The notes below the pieces were generated by a model. The model made no database searches. It was not told the origin of the DNA and worked only from the letters and a program-made list of their open reading frames with translations. This document shows, one piece after another, positions 63,532 to 64,000 of a stretch of 64,000 bases of DNA (position 1 is the stretch's first letter; every line of letters starts with the position of its first letter). Made by a program: the position numbers and the translations under genes. Source of the DNA: Pelagisphaera sp964404745 (GTDB lineage: Bacteria; Verrucomicrobiota; Verrucomicrobiia; Opitutales; Opitutaceae); contig CAYOLG010000001.1 of the NCBI GenBank assembly GCA_964404745.1, forward strand, positions 1 to 64,000, written 5' to 3'.

Positions 63532-63999
63532 TTATTGCGGATCGACGTGGACGATCATTTCAACCTCGACGGCGGAGCCGAGGGGTAGCGAGCTAAAGCC
63601 GCTAGCGGCCCGGGCGTGCCGACCCTTTTCGCCGAAAACTTCCACGAGCAGGTCGGAACAGCCATTGATGACTTGGGAGTGCCCGGTGAAGGAATCGGTG
63701 GCGTTGACCATGCCGAAAACTTTGATTACTCGCCTCACTTTGGAAAGGTCCCCAATTTCTGCTTTCAATGTAGCTAGCAGACCGATCCCGCAGAGCCGAG
63801 CTGCGTCGTATCCATTTTCTATTGATAGATCAGAACCGACTTTACCCGCTACCAGCGAGCCATCCGCTTTTCTGGGGATATGCCCTGATAGAAAGATGAC
63901 GTTGCCCATTCGAGTGGCTCCCACGTAGTTAGCGATCGATTTCGCTGGAATCGGTAGCTCAATGCCCAGCTCCTTCAGCTTTTCTTCGGGGCTGGCTGC
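63532..63999 (-). CDS. Partial Rid-family (YjgF/UK114-like) protein, 5' end outside window
   Basis: The frame is open to the right edge; codons upstream of the GTG at 63924 read AASPEEKLKELGIELPIPAK, the normal first part of this Rid subgroup, so the start lies beyond the window. GNVIFLSGHIPRK (near the N-terminus) and EVEMIVHVDPQ at the end are Rid landmarks. Rid proteins hydrolyse reactive imines and enamines such as those released by PLP enzymes, and this one is encoded tail to tail with the PLP enzyme at 62132-63403. The catalytic Arg of RidA (in the C-terminal part) is not clearly placed, and this looks like a longer subfamily rather than RidA proper. Confidence 0.85.
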   Translation of the reverse strand, partial: AASPEEKLKELGIELPIPAKSIANYVGATRMGNVIFLSGHIPRKADGSLVAGKVGSDLSIENGYDAARLCGIGLLATLKAEIGDLSKVRRVIKVFGMVNATDSFTGHSQVINGCSDLLVEVFGEKGRHARAASGFSSLPLGSAVEVEMIVHVDPQ

Positions 64000-64000
64000 C

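Overview
The window looks like a chromosomal segment of a free-living, probably marine, verrucomicrobial bacterium of the Opitutae type. Four things point there. There are two DUF1549/DUF1553 plus DUF1501 gene pairs, typical of the Planctomycetes-Verrucomicrobia group. There are four intact formylglycine-type sulfatases and a broken fifth. The very large TonB-dependent receptor has the N-terminal FELSPFEVTGG style common in Opitutales. The intergenic spaces are packed with short palindromic repeats. No rRNA, tRNA, CRISPR array, phage or insertion-sequence transposase was seen.

Layout. 0-5.5 kb: an operon of a WD40/Big2/DUF1549/DUF1553 protein (cut by the left edge) and a Tat-exported DUF1501 protein. 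5.6-9.6 kb: a frameshifted, 3'-truncated agarase-like pseudogene and two sulfatases. 9.8-18.5 kb: housekeeping and stress functions (ZntB-like transporter, MscS channel, SRPBCC protein, small DUF2103-like protein, lipoprotein, HtrA protease, Dps, SLC13-type permease). 18.9-28 kb: redoxin, sulfatase, exported enolase-superfamily dehydratase with a NIPSNAP protein, a second DUF1501/DUF1549-DUF1553 pair, and a sulfatase pseudogene with an in-frame TAG. 28.5-39.6 kb: a TIM-barrel protein with an atypical Nramp-fold transporter, a frameshifted LacI regulator facing a sulfatase, an SDR dehydrogenase, an SMP-30 lactonase, a MetE-like protein and an AraC regulator. 39.7-49 kb: a carbohydrate-uptake locus (six-hairpin glycosidase, sodium:solute symporter, LacI regulator, TonB receptor with a palindromic operator candidate and a clear terminator). 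49.4-55 kb: a large TIM-barrel glycosidase-like protein, an FG-GAP/ASPIC protein and a sugar-phosphate isomerase-like enzyme. 55.2-64 kb: an AraC regulator divergent from a run of oxidative and amine-handling enzymes (PhyH dioxygenase, tandem ferritin-like protein, creatininase-family amidohydrolase, aldo-keto reductase, Gfo/Idh oxidoreductase, exported class V aminotransferase fold, and a Rid-family protein cut by the right edge).

How the genes fit together (inference). Most of the window serves breakdown of sulfated polysaccharide. Exported sulfatases and glycosidases release sugars, which enter through the TonB receptor and the symporter. They are then processed by dehydratase, lactonase, SDR, isomerase and Gfo/Idh enzymes under LacI and AraC control. 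The part least explained by known systems is the 55-64 kb cluster, where an Fe/2-oxoglutarate dioxygenase is paired with a double ferritin-fold protein and followed by C-N bond and imine-handling enzymes.

The intergenic DNA holds at least five recurring palindrome families, here named A to E, plus a MITE-like element. Three genes are broken. Two of the breaks are single-base shifts in C runs, so sequencing or assembly error has to be kept in mind.
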